From Siphlonurus alternatus (lineage: Eukaryota; Arthropoda; Insecta; Ephemeroptera; Siphlonuridae), in assembly GCA_949825025.1 (NCBI GenBank), contig OX463780.1:43442979-43506978 (forward strand): a stretch of 64,000 bases of DNA, in the 5' to 3' direction. The notes under the pieces were generated by a model. It saw nothing but the letters and a program-made list of their open reading frames with translations, ran no database searches and had not been told where the DNA came from. Position 1 is the stretch's first letter. The number at the start of each line of letters is the position of its first letter. The position numbers and the translations under genes were made by a program. Of this stretch, positions 12,136-25,090 are shown one piece after another.

Positions 12136-12660
12136 TAGGACAGATAATCGAAATTTATATTTTAAGTGGAGTTTGTTATATTCAATATATTTTTATTCAA
12201 TAAATCTATCATTCTTTATATACTTTAGATCGTGAGAATATTAATAATATAAAAAAAAAAAAATTGAACAGAATTTATTAGTTGCCCTTATCAATGACGA
12301 TTATTGCATTAATTAAGAATATTAAATTTGCTTTACAAAAATTTATCAAACGAAATTACAAATATCGTCTGTAAATTATTTTTCTACATCAGAAATGAAA
12401 AATAAATTATTCAGTCGCAGATAAGCATGAAAAAAATATGCTATCTTAGCAATAATAACATGTTGTACAGTTGTATTGTTATATAGAATGAAACAAAAAT
12501 CAAGAGATTTTATAATATAAAAAAAAAAACACCACTCAAAATCTGTCTAGAAATGATTCATGTTTTTTAAAATAAATTGAAATGTTTATTCTCACTTAAA
12601 GATAATTGAAAGAAAAACAAAAATTGCTGAGTTGTATATATATATACAGTTCAAAACGTT
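12136..12660. other. AT-rich spacer
   Basis: A/T-rich sequence with A runs at about 12251-12263 and 12521-12530. Nothing recognised. Confidence 0.6.
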
Positions 12661-12825
12661 TGGCATTTTATATCTGATGAAAGGTTGGGTGCGAACCAAG
12701 AACCCCCCGTGGTGTTCACCACCATGCAATATCATGGCGGGAAAATCAAATGTCATGAATAATAAGTCCATGCACGACATCACGCAAGAAGATAAGTCAT
12801 GACGTCATTGGTGAACAATAAATAT
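12661..12825. promoter_or_regulatory. balanced block with CRE-CCAAT word
   Basis: The block holds the dyad GTGGTGTTCACCAC (12709-12722) and TGACGTCATTGGTGAAC (12800-12816), a perfect CRE fused to an inverted CCAAT. The same 17 bases recur at 45526-45542. A regulatory role is inferred from this recurrence. Confidence 0.4.
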
Positions 12826-13735
12826 ATAAAAATAGCTTCATCAACGTTCTGATTACTATTTTATATTTAATATTAGTTTACTTTGATAATAACATGGTAT
12901 AATTAAAGTTAGCGTGTTACGAATTATAATATGTTGTTTCTTGTATAAGGGTGTGGGTCAAGTCATTATGTTTTTAACTAATGACTTTTTAAGACAAATA
13001 GAGGTAGTCATTAAAGATTAAGAAAGAAAAAATTACCATTTAAGGTTTTTATTGTTAATAACGTGTGTTTTTTTTATAAACATTATAATAATAAAAGTAT
13101 TTCGAGTAATGTGTTATTTTTCTACCCGCATCGTAGATATACATGTAAAGTGGGTCTAAATAGCTATAGATATGAAGTTATTACATGTAATTATTTAATA
13201 ATTGTGAGTCAATTATAGCTGAGAGTCTATGTAAAGTCAAGTTGTTTAAAAGGTATATATTATTTATTATAAAAACTGTTTTTTTTCATAGTTAATCGAG
13301 ACCAACGGTTAATTTTTTCCTCTGCACGCGACAAATGTTTAGATTGAATTTTATTTTTTATACATTTCAAGTATTGCAAGAGATTCATTTCCATGTGCCT
13401 GTTCTCTCTCCCTCAACCCGTAATTAATTTTAAATTCATACAATAATCAACTTACAGAGGCAATAATCTTTTCAATTTTAAAAATTATGAAAAACAAGCA
13501 TAAAATTAGGGATGAGCTTATGATTAAGATGCAAATATTTTTTTTTATAAATGCAGCACAAATATAACACAGAGTATAATAATACAAATGGATTTTTATA
13601 CTCTCGAGAGATTTCAAATTGACTTTATAGTGACACATGTGTTCCATGTGTATCAATTTTTATTTTCATACCGTGTATTTGGTATAGAGTAGCATGTGGA
13701 ATTATATATATATGATGGGTATATCACTTAGATGA
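12826..13735. other. AT-rich spacer
   Basis: No gene is visible. ACACATGTGTTCCATGTGT near 13631 is a small repeated dyad. Confidence 0.6.
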
Positions 13736-13890
13736 AACGTACTGGTCCATCGTAGCACTACGTTGTGGGACCATCGTGAGTCCCAAGGGATGAGTGGTGA
13801 GCGAGGGAGGGAGAGACGTAAACATCCCTCTCTCTCCCTCCCTTTCGCTACATCACTCGACCGCACCTGGGTTCCAAAAACTACTCTCTC
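13736..13890. other. balanced block with purine/pyrimidine hairpin
   Basis: GAGTGGTGAGCGAGGGAGGG from 13792 pairs imperfectly with CCCTCCCTTTCGCTACATCACTC near 13835-13858. This gives a stem of about 25 bp with small bulges around a loop near 13819-13828. The low-complexity GGGA content weakens a structured-RNA reading. Confidence 0.4.
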
Positions 13891-16029
<2,139 letters not shown>

Positions 16030-16205
16030 CAATGTTGCAGATTTCGATCAATGATCTTGAGGTATAAAGGGGTAACCACCTGCTCTTGTGATAGTAAACG
16101 AAGTCACTGTTGTAACTTTACTGCAAGAGACCGTGGCCATGGAGTTTATGGCGCAATAATGGTGACAGGTGGCGCACTATAAGATGGCTCCTATATATTG
16201 AACCA
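16030..16205. promoter_or_regulatory. balanced block with CTCF-core and TALE/E-box words
   Basis: The block contains AACCACCTG, GTTTATGG (caudal/Abd-B-type TTTATGG) and TGACAGGTGGCGC. The last word combines a TGACAG TALE core with AGGTGGCGC at 16168-16176, which equals the core of the CTCF consensus. These are motif matches only. Confidence 0.3.
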
Positions 16206-16466
16206 AAGAAGAAACCCATTACTCTGAAACAATGTTGAATTTGTACATTTTATGAAACATGCTGTCAATCTTTTCACCTTTCGTGAAATGGATTATTGTT
16301 GATTTAGAATGATAAAGAAAAAAAAAAGTAACATAACATATAAAAATAGTAATGTAAGTTTTCCTCGGTTGTAAAGAAGCGACGAGAGGTTGGCCAAGTG
16401 TAATACGAAGGGATTTGTCCTCCTTCACTACTTTTCCTTTTCTCTCGTAAATTTTGCCACCCCGCC
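16206..16466. other. spacer
   Basis: Mixed composition without coding character; nothing recognised. Confidence 0.5.
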
Positions 16467-16535
16467 TTTTGGCTGTCCGTTTATCACATGAAAGTAACCC
16501 TTATACGAATTTGTGAAAACGAGGGCAGACCAAAA
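16467..16535. ncRNA. 69-nt hairpin, possible pre-miRNA-like fold
   Basis: The 5' arm TTTTGGCTGTCCGTTTATCA pairs with the 3' arm TGTGAAAACGAGGGCAGACC plus AAAA. I count about 21 paired positions (TTTTGG/CCAAAA, CTGTCC/GGGCAG with one G-U, GTTT/AAAC, TCACA/TGTGA) interrupted by bulges of one to three bases, around a loop of roughly 23 nt. Size and shape fit a small hairpin precursor, but no known microRNA seed family was recognised. It could equally be a short transposon relic. Confidence 0.2.
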
Positions 16536-17159
16536 ACTATCTTTCTTTCTTTTTCTCATTCCCTTTTTTTTAAACACAAATTATTACGACTTGATGAAAA
16601 GGTAAAATAAAAAGTACTTTTTTATGAATAGCTGGTATTTAAATATACTTTTTAAGACCGCAAATGTACATACAGCGGAAACATAAAGTATGTATATCTA
16701 ATTAAGCAATTACATTAAACTTGTTAAGTGGTTACATTTTCTATATGCATGATCAATTAAATTTTCTTCCGTATTTATGTTCCTCTTATCTTGATTTTCT
16801 TGCGCGAATATTTTATTTTATATTTAAATATAAACGGAATATAATATCTGCATTAAATGTATTATATAATATAAAAATATTCTAAAAACTTCAATTTAAG
16901 TCAGTGACGCATGCAAAAAAGAGAGGGGGGGGGACTCTACACCCCGTTACGAATTTTCTTCAGCATAGGGCAGAATTGCTTGGGAAGTGGGTGGGTATAC
17001 CTTTCTCACTTAATATCTGCCGCATGGTAAAAAATGAATTTTAAATAAAATAAAATTAAATCCTAGCTTCCATATGAAGCTATATACAGTATAATTATGC
17101 TACGATTTCAAACATAATAGCGAAGTTTTGATCTAAAACAAAAAATAAAAAAAAAAAGT
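16536..17159. other. AT-rich spacer
   Basis: A G run (about 9) lies near 16925-16933 and mildly balanced sequence at 16940-17010. No gene seen. Confidence 0.55.
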
Positions 17160-17400
17160 TCGATTTCTTTCTATATTACATGATTGAACGTGACGATGCA
17201 GCCACACGCTTGCTCTGAGGATTCTGCGCGCGAGATTTAAATCCTCGTGTGACATTGACGAGCACGTGCTTACGTTAGGGTGGGTCAAGCACAGATCAAT
17301 CAGCCCGCCGCCTGTCACTCTTGTCAGGCCACAGCCTCCTCCGCGGCTCCGCTCATCCCCAACGTGTCACTCTAACACTACTACCGGCATCTAGCGATCA
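17160..17400. promoter_or_regulatory. balanced block with E-box, Exd-type and TALE words
   Basis: Content in order: GAGGATTCTGCGCGCGAG, the dyad GCACGTGC (E-box), CAGATCAATCAG (Exd/Pbx-type ATCAATCA), CCTGTCACTCTTGTCAGG (two opposed CTGTCA-like cores) and CCGGCATCTAGCGA at 17384. It is one of the most complex segments in the window. Enhancer or insulator function is inferred. Confidence 0.35.
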
Positions 17401-18089
17401 TCACATAAACTAACGTTTAACGTAAACAAAAATATAATTTATTATTATTATTTTAATTATAATAAAAAATATATTAAAGGACTTAACGTATGTTATAAGT
17501 GCTAACAAATTTTATACACTTCGCAAAAAAAAAAAAAAAAAAATAGATACATGGTTTTTAATGAGTCATATATTAAAATTTTTAGTACTATATAAAATTT
17601 TATTATGACGGAATTATGGGCCATTTTTTAAGAGTGATAAAATGTTTGTTTCGTAATTTAAAATATTTAATTTGAATATATAAAATTACCGAAATATTTG
17701 AACCATTGGAATCTTTTTCTTACGTTTTAAATAATTAAAAATTCTTGATCTTTCTCTCTCTAAATTATATATTTAAATTAATATTGATAGAAGTATCTGT
17801 AGTGATATATTAAATAATGGGGAAAAAAATCAAGGGGGTTATGGGAGAAAGGGGTGCTATATATAAGAAGTAGGTGGGAGCAAGGTGCACCCTCAGCCCA
17901 TGTTTTTACCATGTATCAATACTAATTCAGGGGGAAGGGGGTTTTAACCCCCAAACTCCCTGACTACGCCAGTAAAAAATGTGAAGTATAATCTAAATGT
18001 ACTGTACATACAAAATATTTGCTTTTTTTTGAACTCACCATACGTAATTTAAGACAATACATCATCGTTCAGTATCCATATGTGTTTGC
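17401..18089. other. AT-rich spacer
   Basis: An A run of about 18 begins near 17525; a G-rich patch (GGGGGAAGGGGGTTTTAACCC) lies near 17931. Nothing recognised. Confidence 0.55.
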
Positions 18090-18375
18090 TTTTTTTTTTT
18101 TTCTCGCACCACTCTCACACATACGAACATTACGTATAAAGTGGACGGTATATCAACGTGAAAAAAAGTAACAGTGAAATGTTTTGTTGTTCTCCACTCT
18201 AGACTAAACTGTACATTTTTTACAAGAAAACCTCCACACTGCAACGTCCGAACATCTAGACTGATGATACCAGCTGAGAAGGGTGTGGGAGGAGAGCGGA
18301 TATGTTTTTGTTTAACTTGTCCCTTCCCTGTGGTAATTCTTAATTATACAGCAGGTGTATTTAAATCATCAGCTG
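18090..18375. other. weakly balanced block
   Basis: Mixed-composition sequence; both strands have frames of about 60 codons that start at non-ATG codons or lack coding character. No gene call. Confidence 0.3.
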
Positions 18376-20180
18376 CTTACTAATATATTTAAATGAAAAA
18401 GGTCATAAGGTCATATATATTACATTGATCTAAGTTTGTATATAGATATACCTTCCTGATAATAATATAAGACGAAAATATAACGATATAGTTTATGATA
18501 TGTTCTTATTGCCACCTGCTTGATGTAAACTCTCTTCATGTTAAAAAAGAAAATATTTAGGACTTATAATATCAAAGAAGAAGATATGAAAATGTGCTTG
18601 TTATACATAAACAACCCTAGCTGAAACCTCAAGTCTTCTCTGTAGTCAAAAGGCGATTCACCTGAATGTGTTTTTATTTATATGATAAAAAAAAAAGTTT
18701 TTAAAAAATATATATAGAAACTAATGCTTAGTGACATTTCTTAAAAAATACCTTTGTATATATAAATATCTTTAACATGTATCTTTATACCTGAATTCAA
18801 ATTTATAAATATAAAAAAAAAAAAACTTTGCAATGATATTATGATTCTTGTTTTTGTTAGATATCAAAAAAGCTTAAAAATATACTATATATGTTTTTCT
18901 CTCTCTTTTTTTTTTAAAGTTGTTATTCAAGACACCATACTGTGACGAGATGGATGGATTTCAAAGAGTTACGACTGTTTTTATATTAAAAAAAAAAAAG
19001 AGAAAGATATTTTTTTTATGTCCACATGATTCTTTATAGATTAGGAGAGGACACGGTAGAACATGGGAGGGATTAGGTAACTTTGACGAGAGAAGAAGCA
19101 AGGTGGACCCCCCCCCCCTCAGCGGGTGGAAGAAGAAGTTGGTTTTGAAAACTATATCATAGTCCAGACATCAGAGCTAGAAAGCAAACGTGCATGCTGT
19201 AAATCTGACCAGGAATGTTCTTTTCATTCCTTCCATATATAAATATATTTAAAGATTTCTTCTTAATATAAAATATAACTTCGTGATTAAAGCCTCGACA
19301 AAAAAAAAAAAAAAATCTATATGCAAGACACGAAAATGTAGCATGAAAATTACATGTATAATATTTTGTTTAACCTTATAGTTAAAACTAATTTAAATGT
19401 TGATTAAGTTTTTGACCATAAAGTTTGAACTTAATAAATACTTTATTTTAAGTCACAGCAGGAGATGTTTATACTTTGCCGATGATAAAAAAAAAAAAAA
19501 AAAAGTATTAAATCGAATTCATGATCGAAGTAATCGATCAAACTTGAATGGGAATATGCTGTCAGTTTTTAGATGGGTGCATAAGTTAAATGATGTCAGT
19601 TACAGAGTGAATATTTCAACTTAAATATTAAAGGTCATTCTTAAAGGTTATTTACTTAAATTATGACCCTTCTCGCAAATTCTAAAATGTTCAATTTTTA
19701 AAAAAATCTGTTCACTCATTTGTCTTATTTAAATAACAAAATAATAACGTACTGCGTAGATTTTTAACAAATTTTTTTATTGAATTTTAAACAGAGTTAC
19801 TTTACTATCATTTTTCAATAAAAATTTGTTTCGTGGTTAATAAATTATATGGTTTTAATTTAAAAATACAATTTTTTAAATTTAGTAATATTTAAAAGCG
19901 TGGAAAATATATAATAAATTAGTTTTTTTTTAATAATAATAATGTATTACATTCTCACACAACACAACATGATATACGATAGAAAAAAGAGGTGGAGAAT
20001 AGATTATTATATAAAAGAAAATATTCTTGAATGAAATTTTTTGCAGTATCATTAATAATAAACTAAATCAGTATACTACAGTATATAATAATAACTAAAA
20101 ATACATATATATTTGCTTGATTAATAAGAGTATCTCATTGACAAAGTTGGCTTATAAAGTATTTTCATTGTTTACAAAGA
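18376..20180. other. AT-rich spacer with small balanced patch at 19020-19215
   Basis: The patch contains a C9 run near 19110 and GTGGAAGAAGAAG. Otherwise A/T-rich with several A runs (18819, 19302, 19488). Confidence 0.5.
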
Positions 20181-20350
20181 ACGATGAATGAAGATAGAGT
20201 TGATCATGGCGGGATGTAAGTAACATCCATTCACTTTTATGTACGGTGATGGGTAACTTATAGCAGCAACGGTAACATGATTAATAACTTCACACCTGTG
20301 GTATATAAGGACGGCCAAAAGAGGGTCTGCTCTCTAATTCGTGTGCCATC
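20181..20350 (+). promoter_or_regulatory. TATA-containing balanced block
   Basis: Complex sequence leads to CACACCTGTGG and a canonical TATA box, TATATAAG at 20302-20309, flanked by G-rich bases. The nearest downstream ATG is at 20351, consistent with a very short 5' leader. Context fits a core promoter, but no transcript evidence is available. Confidence 0.3.
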
Positions 20351-20491
20351 ATGCTTGGAAGAACTAAAGCTATCAATCATTGGTTCGCACTACCACCACA
20401 AGTAGCAGACTATAAGTACTTTACACCATCAATGACAGCAATGATGCGCATAGAAGCCATCTTTAATATTTTCTTGTCGTTGTCATGTTGA
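20351..20491 (+). other. 46-codon ORF in gene-like context (unproven)
   Basis: The ATG at 20351 has A at -3 and lies 49 bp after the start of a TATA box. The frame runs 46 codons to TGA at 20489-20491. The peptide begins MLGRTKAINHWFALPPQ, has mixed composition, and ends in a hydrophobic stretch with two terminal Cys. An AATAAA poly(A) signal follows at 20519-20524, then a T run. I recognise no family. AATAAA is common by chance in AT-rich DNA, and the whole block may instead be a conserved enhancer. It is listed because the ordered set TATA, ATG, frame and poly(A) signal is compact. Confidence 0.18.
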
Positions 20492-20524
20492 GGGATTTGT
20501 CGTACTTGACAAGAAACAAATAAA

Positions 20525-21399
20525 TTTAATATATATTTTTTTTTCAATTTTGCATGAGTATTGATAGAGAGGAAATATTCGCAAGACTATATTATAGTAA
20601 GTTTATTCATAATATTTTCTTTTAATAAATTTACTGGCATATTACATCTATGCCCTTCCATCACTGAATGTCATATTTAGCGTTATGACAGCTGATTGCA
20701 GTTATGTTGGTGACAACTCTGGTGTAGCATTGAAAAATTAATTATAATTAAGAAAAGTTAATAAATTATTGTGAGTATTTTTTAAAAATTTCCTGTAAAC
20801 AATTTTAGAATTTATTCAAAGTTCAGCTTGCACATTGAACTTACTGTATATGCCTGTCCCCCAACAAGTCAGTTGTTTGCCTAAATATCATACCATGCAA
20901 GTATAAGGTTGAGTTAGGTGCCACGAATGCAACTGTCTTATAAATTCTAATTTGTTCTTGTTTTCCATATAAGTAAAAATTTATTGCTATAATTTTGCAC
21001 TACTGTATTAATTTAAAATGAACGAGTTTCACAGCATGCTTTTCACATTTTTTCCGACTTAAGAGAACAAGTTACTACCTTTACTCATTAAAATACTATA
21101 AATTAAATTATATACATTTTATAATCTAATTTCAATATATAAATTATAAAAAAACATGAGAGAAATAAGTTCACATATATTTATATATTTATAAATTTTA
21201 TCTCTGTTTCTAATAAAGTCTATTTTATAGTAGAAAACAATAAATTTTTTTGGTTAAAAAAAAATGTTTTATTACTTTCTTTTCACCTTTTGTGTCCCGT
21301 TTTTGTAATTTAAGAGAGGAAGGGAGACATTTATTACATTTTTTTTAATGTTATTTCTGCTACCACCACTATAATACAGCATTATATCACCTTTTTTTT
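20525..21399. other. AT-rich spacer
   Basis: Nothing recognised. CAGCTGATTGCAGTTATG near 20689 is a small complex patch. Confidence 0.55.
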
Positions 21400-21888
21400 T
21401 TTTACAGATACACCTTTTGTTTCGTTTGTCTTGTTGGTGTACAGTTTGTTGCATTAGTTCCACACACCCTCACAGATGGATAGGAGATGCAGTTGTCAGT
21501 ACAGGTATTTGGAGACGGAACAGAGCGAGAAAGAGCACGAGGGGTCACGCCATCATGCCCCGAGTGAGCTATGAATTTTGTTTCATCGGTCACGGATGCT
21601 CTTCACGCCGTCTTATATACTATTTCTTCTTCTTCTTATTTTCCTCCTTCTTGAAGTCATCTATCGAGAAACCCTGCTCGTTGCTTTGCCAACCTCATGA
21701 GGGTTAGGTAAACCATAAATCGTGGCTCAAGCTCGCACGAGGTACAGGAGGCTACGGCTGCTTGCCACGGCGGCGTCCTGGGCGGTATAGCTTGTGAGAC
21801 GAAGCGAAGAGAGAAACTCTTCTTCATTCTAACTCTCTTGTGTACAATTGCTTACAGTAAAATTGTAACGACTTTTCTATTTATATAT
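21400..21888. other. balanced block abutting the TTAA element
   Basis: Mixed composition, with GGTATTTGGAGACGG, GAGTGAGCTATG and GGCGGCGTCCTGGGCGG. Frames of 60-96 codons on both strands are not family-like. The block ends directly at the left terminus of the 1.84-kb element. Confidence 0.3.
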
Positions 21889-22327
21889 TTAAGAGGCCTG
21901 TTTACTCGGGACAAAATTTCTTGATGCTTCTCCCCACCACTTTATTTTCCGTATGTGGGCGGATCGCAGTAGAACTCCCTGTGACCAATAATGTTTAGGG
22001 GATGCAGTTATATTCCAAGTCACTAACCTACAGTGCGTCACTATAACTGCTACCCTAGGACAACATTAATGACGTATATTTTTGTCGAAGGACTTGGATT
22101 TTATCTTTTTTTTTTTATGAAACTCACCAGAGGTCTTATAATGTTGACTAGAATGGTCTGTTCCATACCATATCTGAAGAGAAATGCTCTTTTCTAGTCT
22201 TATTACAACCTCTTAGATTGAGAACTTTTACGGCCACGCACCACCCTCTTTCCTTGTCTGGCAGGTAAACGACCTTTTTTTTTTATCTGTATGCGATGTA
22301 CTTTTTCATTATTTTTCACTTCAAATT

Positions 22328-22515
22328 AATACAGTTGTACTTAAAATGAAATTTAATGATGTTTACTTTTTTTAATAATTTTTCTATCTCTATTATAACC
22401 TAATTAATTTGAGAGACATCGATAAGTTATAAAATATTATACCCCTTCAAAATCAAGTTAAAACAATAATTAAAAAAAGTAAATATTTTAAATTTCATTT
22501 CAAGTAAAACTGTAT
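22328..22515. repeat. internal inverted repeat, possible nested foldback
   Basis: The arm from 22328 (AATACAGTTGTACTTAAAAT...) is the near-complement of the arm ending at 22515 (...TTTCATTTCAAGTAAAACTG). Arms are about 56 bp with several mismatches around a spacer of about 75 bp. This may be a separate small element inserted in the TTAA element, or part of its secondary structure. Confidence 0.65.
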
Positions 22516-22771
22516 CAGTTTGATAGTTGACAAACAATCTGATATTCCACTTGCAAGGTAATTAGTCATGCTTGAAATAACTGAAAAAAAGGTCACATAT
22601 CTTACTACCTGCTAGCCGCCAGCCGCCAGTTTCTTGGGGAGTCGTATTGTTGGTATTGTTGCTTCTTGTAAGTGAAACTATGCAGCTTGTAAAATATAAC
22701 GGCCGGATGAATGAATGAACAACTGTGAGCCAGCAAAGGCAATCCATAGTCAATACTAACAAACTGTTATT

Positions 22772-23128
22772 CGGAAGTAGCCGGAAGTGTGTGTCAATTG
22801 GTGCCTTTGATAGTTATTAGTGCTGCGTTTGTTTTAATTATATTGATAACCACTTCGTTAAGAAGATTTATATTCTCTATGACCTGTGAGAATCAGTAGA
22901 ACATCCATTTCCGGCTACTTCCGTAGACTTTTTTTATACATTCTGTATATATAGTTCAACAATTGAAAGATTAAGCCGGAAGTGCAAGGTTTCTGGGCTT
23001 TTCATTTCAGTTTTGAACCTGAAAATTTGCAGAGAGATTTGTATTAACGACATTAATCTATCTGCAAAGTCTTAGAATTTTCAAGTCCATAGTTCTGCCA
23101 AATTCCTTCCACTTCCGTCTACTTCCGG
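22772..23128. promoter_or_regulatory. cluster of inverted GGAAGT (ETS-type) words
   Basis: CGGAAGTAGCCGGAAGTG at 22772-22789 faces its complement TTTCCGGCTACTTCCG at 22908-22923. CCGGAAGTG at 22976-22984 faces CACTTCCG and ACTTCCGG at 23110-23128. CCGGAAGTG is the core of ETS-family sites. The paired opposite orientation suggests subterminal transposase-binding repeats as an alternative. Confidence 0.45.
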
Positions 23129-23729
23129 GGGAAACCTTTAATTTGTTGATCTATCTCCAAACAAGCAATCAACCTCTAGGAATCTTAAAGCTAAAGCTTG
23201 GTAGCTCATGAATTCAGAGACGAGGTCCACAGTCAAGCAACCAACATGTTATGCACCCCATGCATGCAGCAGGTAGAGAAAAGTTTAAAAACTGGAAATA
23301 ACCAGTTTTACAAAGCTTCTGCTGCTGTTTTTAGGGGGTGGAGTCTCATGACATCCGTCAAGGAGGAGCTAAATGACTAGCTGATAAAATTATATGTTTT
23401 GTTATAATTGTCAGATGAACATCATCAAAACAAAACAAATGCTAAATATATAATTTTGAAGCTTATTTTTTTTCCTATTTTTCTGGTGCTTTATTTTTTC
23501 TGTAGTGATAATACAATAGGAGAAGCGAGAAATTAATTTGCTAATAGCTTGAATTAAAATTTGAAAACGGTTTTTTTGTTTATTTTGATATAAACTACTT
23601 CCTTGCAAAGTTTCAAAACTCTAGGTGCAATAGCCTTGCCACTATGATTTGAACAAGTTTAACATGTATTCCAATGGCTGTAGAAAGTGCTGCCTACTTT
23701 ACAGGGACGCGAGTAAACAGGCCTCTTAA

Positions 23730-24889
23730 GTAAAATTGAGACTATCTTGTCGTTTATAATAATACTGCAGAGGTAATTTAGGAATTAATTTATATTTTTA
23801 TGTTCACGTGCTAATTATAATACTTGTATAAAAAATTAAGGATTGGAGATTGAAAATAAATATTACTTAATTTAATTTTTACTCTACAGTAATGGTGGTG
23901 AAGCTCCTTTTAATTTTGTTTCCTTACTGTACGCTACCCTCACGACGCACATGTAGAAGGGGTTGCATATCCTCATTATTTTGCAGGGGTCATCCCCTCC
24001 CGTCTCAAGCTGTCTATAAGACTTATTAGTGCTATACAAGTAAAGGTATACTACACTTGCTTGTGAGAACTCACTTGCCGCTCCAGAAAGAGAGAGAGAG
24101 AGGGTAAGAAATAATTCCAACATATTTCTACCTCGATCTGCAACTCTATCCCTCAACTGAACGAAAATCTTTTACAGAAACTTCCCTACACACAAGCGTG
24201 CCTGCTTGGATATAAGCTTTACAATAGTAAATCACATGACTCCATAAATCTGTCCAAGTAATGACGTCACGACTGCGATACCAGAAGAGAGAGAGAGAAG
24301 GGGGTGGAACGGCAGAAGGGTTCACGATCAAGGGGATGAATACAACATCAAGATATTTACATTTTATAAAGGTAGAATTAAACACATTTTTCTTGTAATC
24401 ATTAAATGAAATAATATATTTTTGTTTTTAAATTGTCATAAAGATAACCGATTTTTCATTAAAAAAATAAAATTGAATACGTGAGTTTTAATTTATTTTA
24501 CTGTACAAAACATAATTATTATTTTCATTTCTTACTAATAGTCCCACAACTTTCCCATTGAACTTATATGATTATATATGATTTTAATTGAAGCATATGA
24601 GTTCATTCACGAAATCAATCATTCATCAATCTTACAATTATTAGTTAAGCAAAAACGAATTTTCATTTATTTGCCATGCAAAAACTGGATTATAACTCAA
24701 TTATAGTAAAAGTGTACAAAGAAATAAAAATCTTTGCCATTTGAATAAATTAGAAGACAATTCTGTTAAAAAAAAACGTATATAAAAACACACGCTCATT
24801 ATACTACTTAATTAATTATACACCACTACGACATAAAATGAGATGGTTAAAACGAAAAAAAAAAAAAAGCACATCACGAAGTTATATTG
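23730..24889. other. spacer with balanced block at 23885-24375
   Basis: The balanced part contains ACGCTACCCTCACGACGCAC, a (GA)7 tract near 24088 and TGACGTCA at 24262-24269. The other parts are A/T-rich. No gene call. Confidence 0.4.
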
Positions 24890-25090
24890 TAATTCAGTAC
24901 TTGCTCATTGGTTGAACTTTGCGAATCCTCACATTTTGGCTCACGGTTTGGCTGTTATCTGTGATTGGAGCGGTGATCAATCCCACCTTAAAATCACGTC
25001 TTTGCTACCAAATGACGTGCCGGAGTCACCCCCCTTTAGCAGCACAGCACGAAACTCGAGTAGAGCGTGACTTCAGAGCTTCACGAGCAA
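24890..25090. other. balanced block
   Basis: Includes GTGATTGGAGCGGTGATCAA and GACGTGCCGGAGTCACCCCC. Two overlapping open frames of about 75 codons exist; the longer starts at TTG and neither resembles a family. Confidence 0.3.

Larger units (their letters stand above)
21889..23729. mobile_element. 1.84-kb TTAA-flanked non-autonomous DNA transposon
   Basis: TTAAGAGGCCTGTTTACTCG at 21889-21908 is matched exactly by its reverse complement at 23710-23729. If the TTAA is the duplicated target, the element is 1833 bp with 16-bp perfect terminal repeats starting GAGGCCTG. TTAA targets are typical of piggyBac and Kolobok superfamilies, but the GAGGCC terminus is not one I can assign. No frame inside resembles a transposase (longest about 66 codons), so it looks like a deletion derivative or a long MITE. 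Inside are an inverted repeat (22328-22515) and four clusters of GGAAGT (ETS-type) words. Confidence 0.75.
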
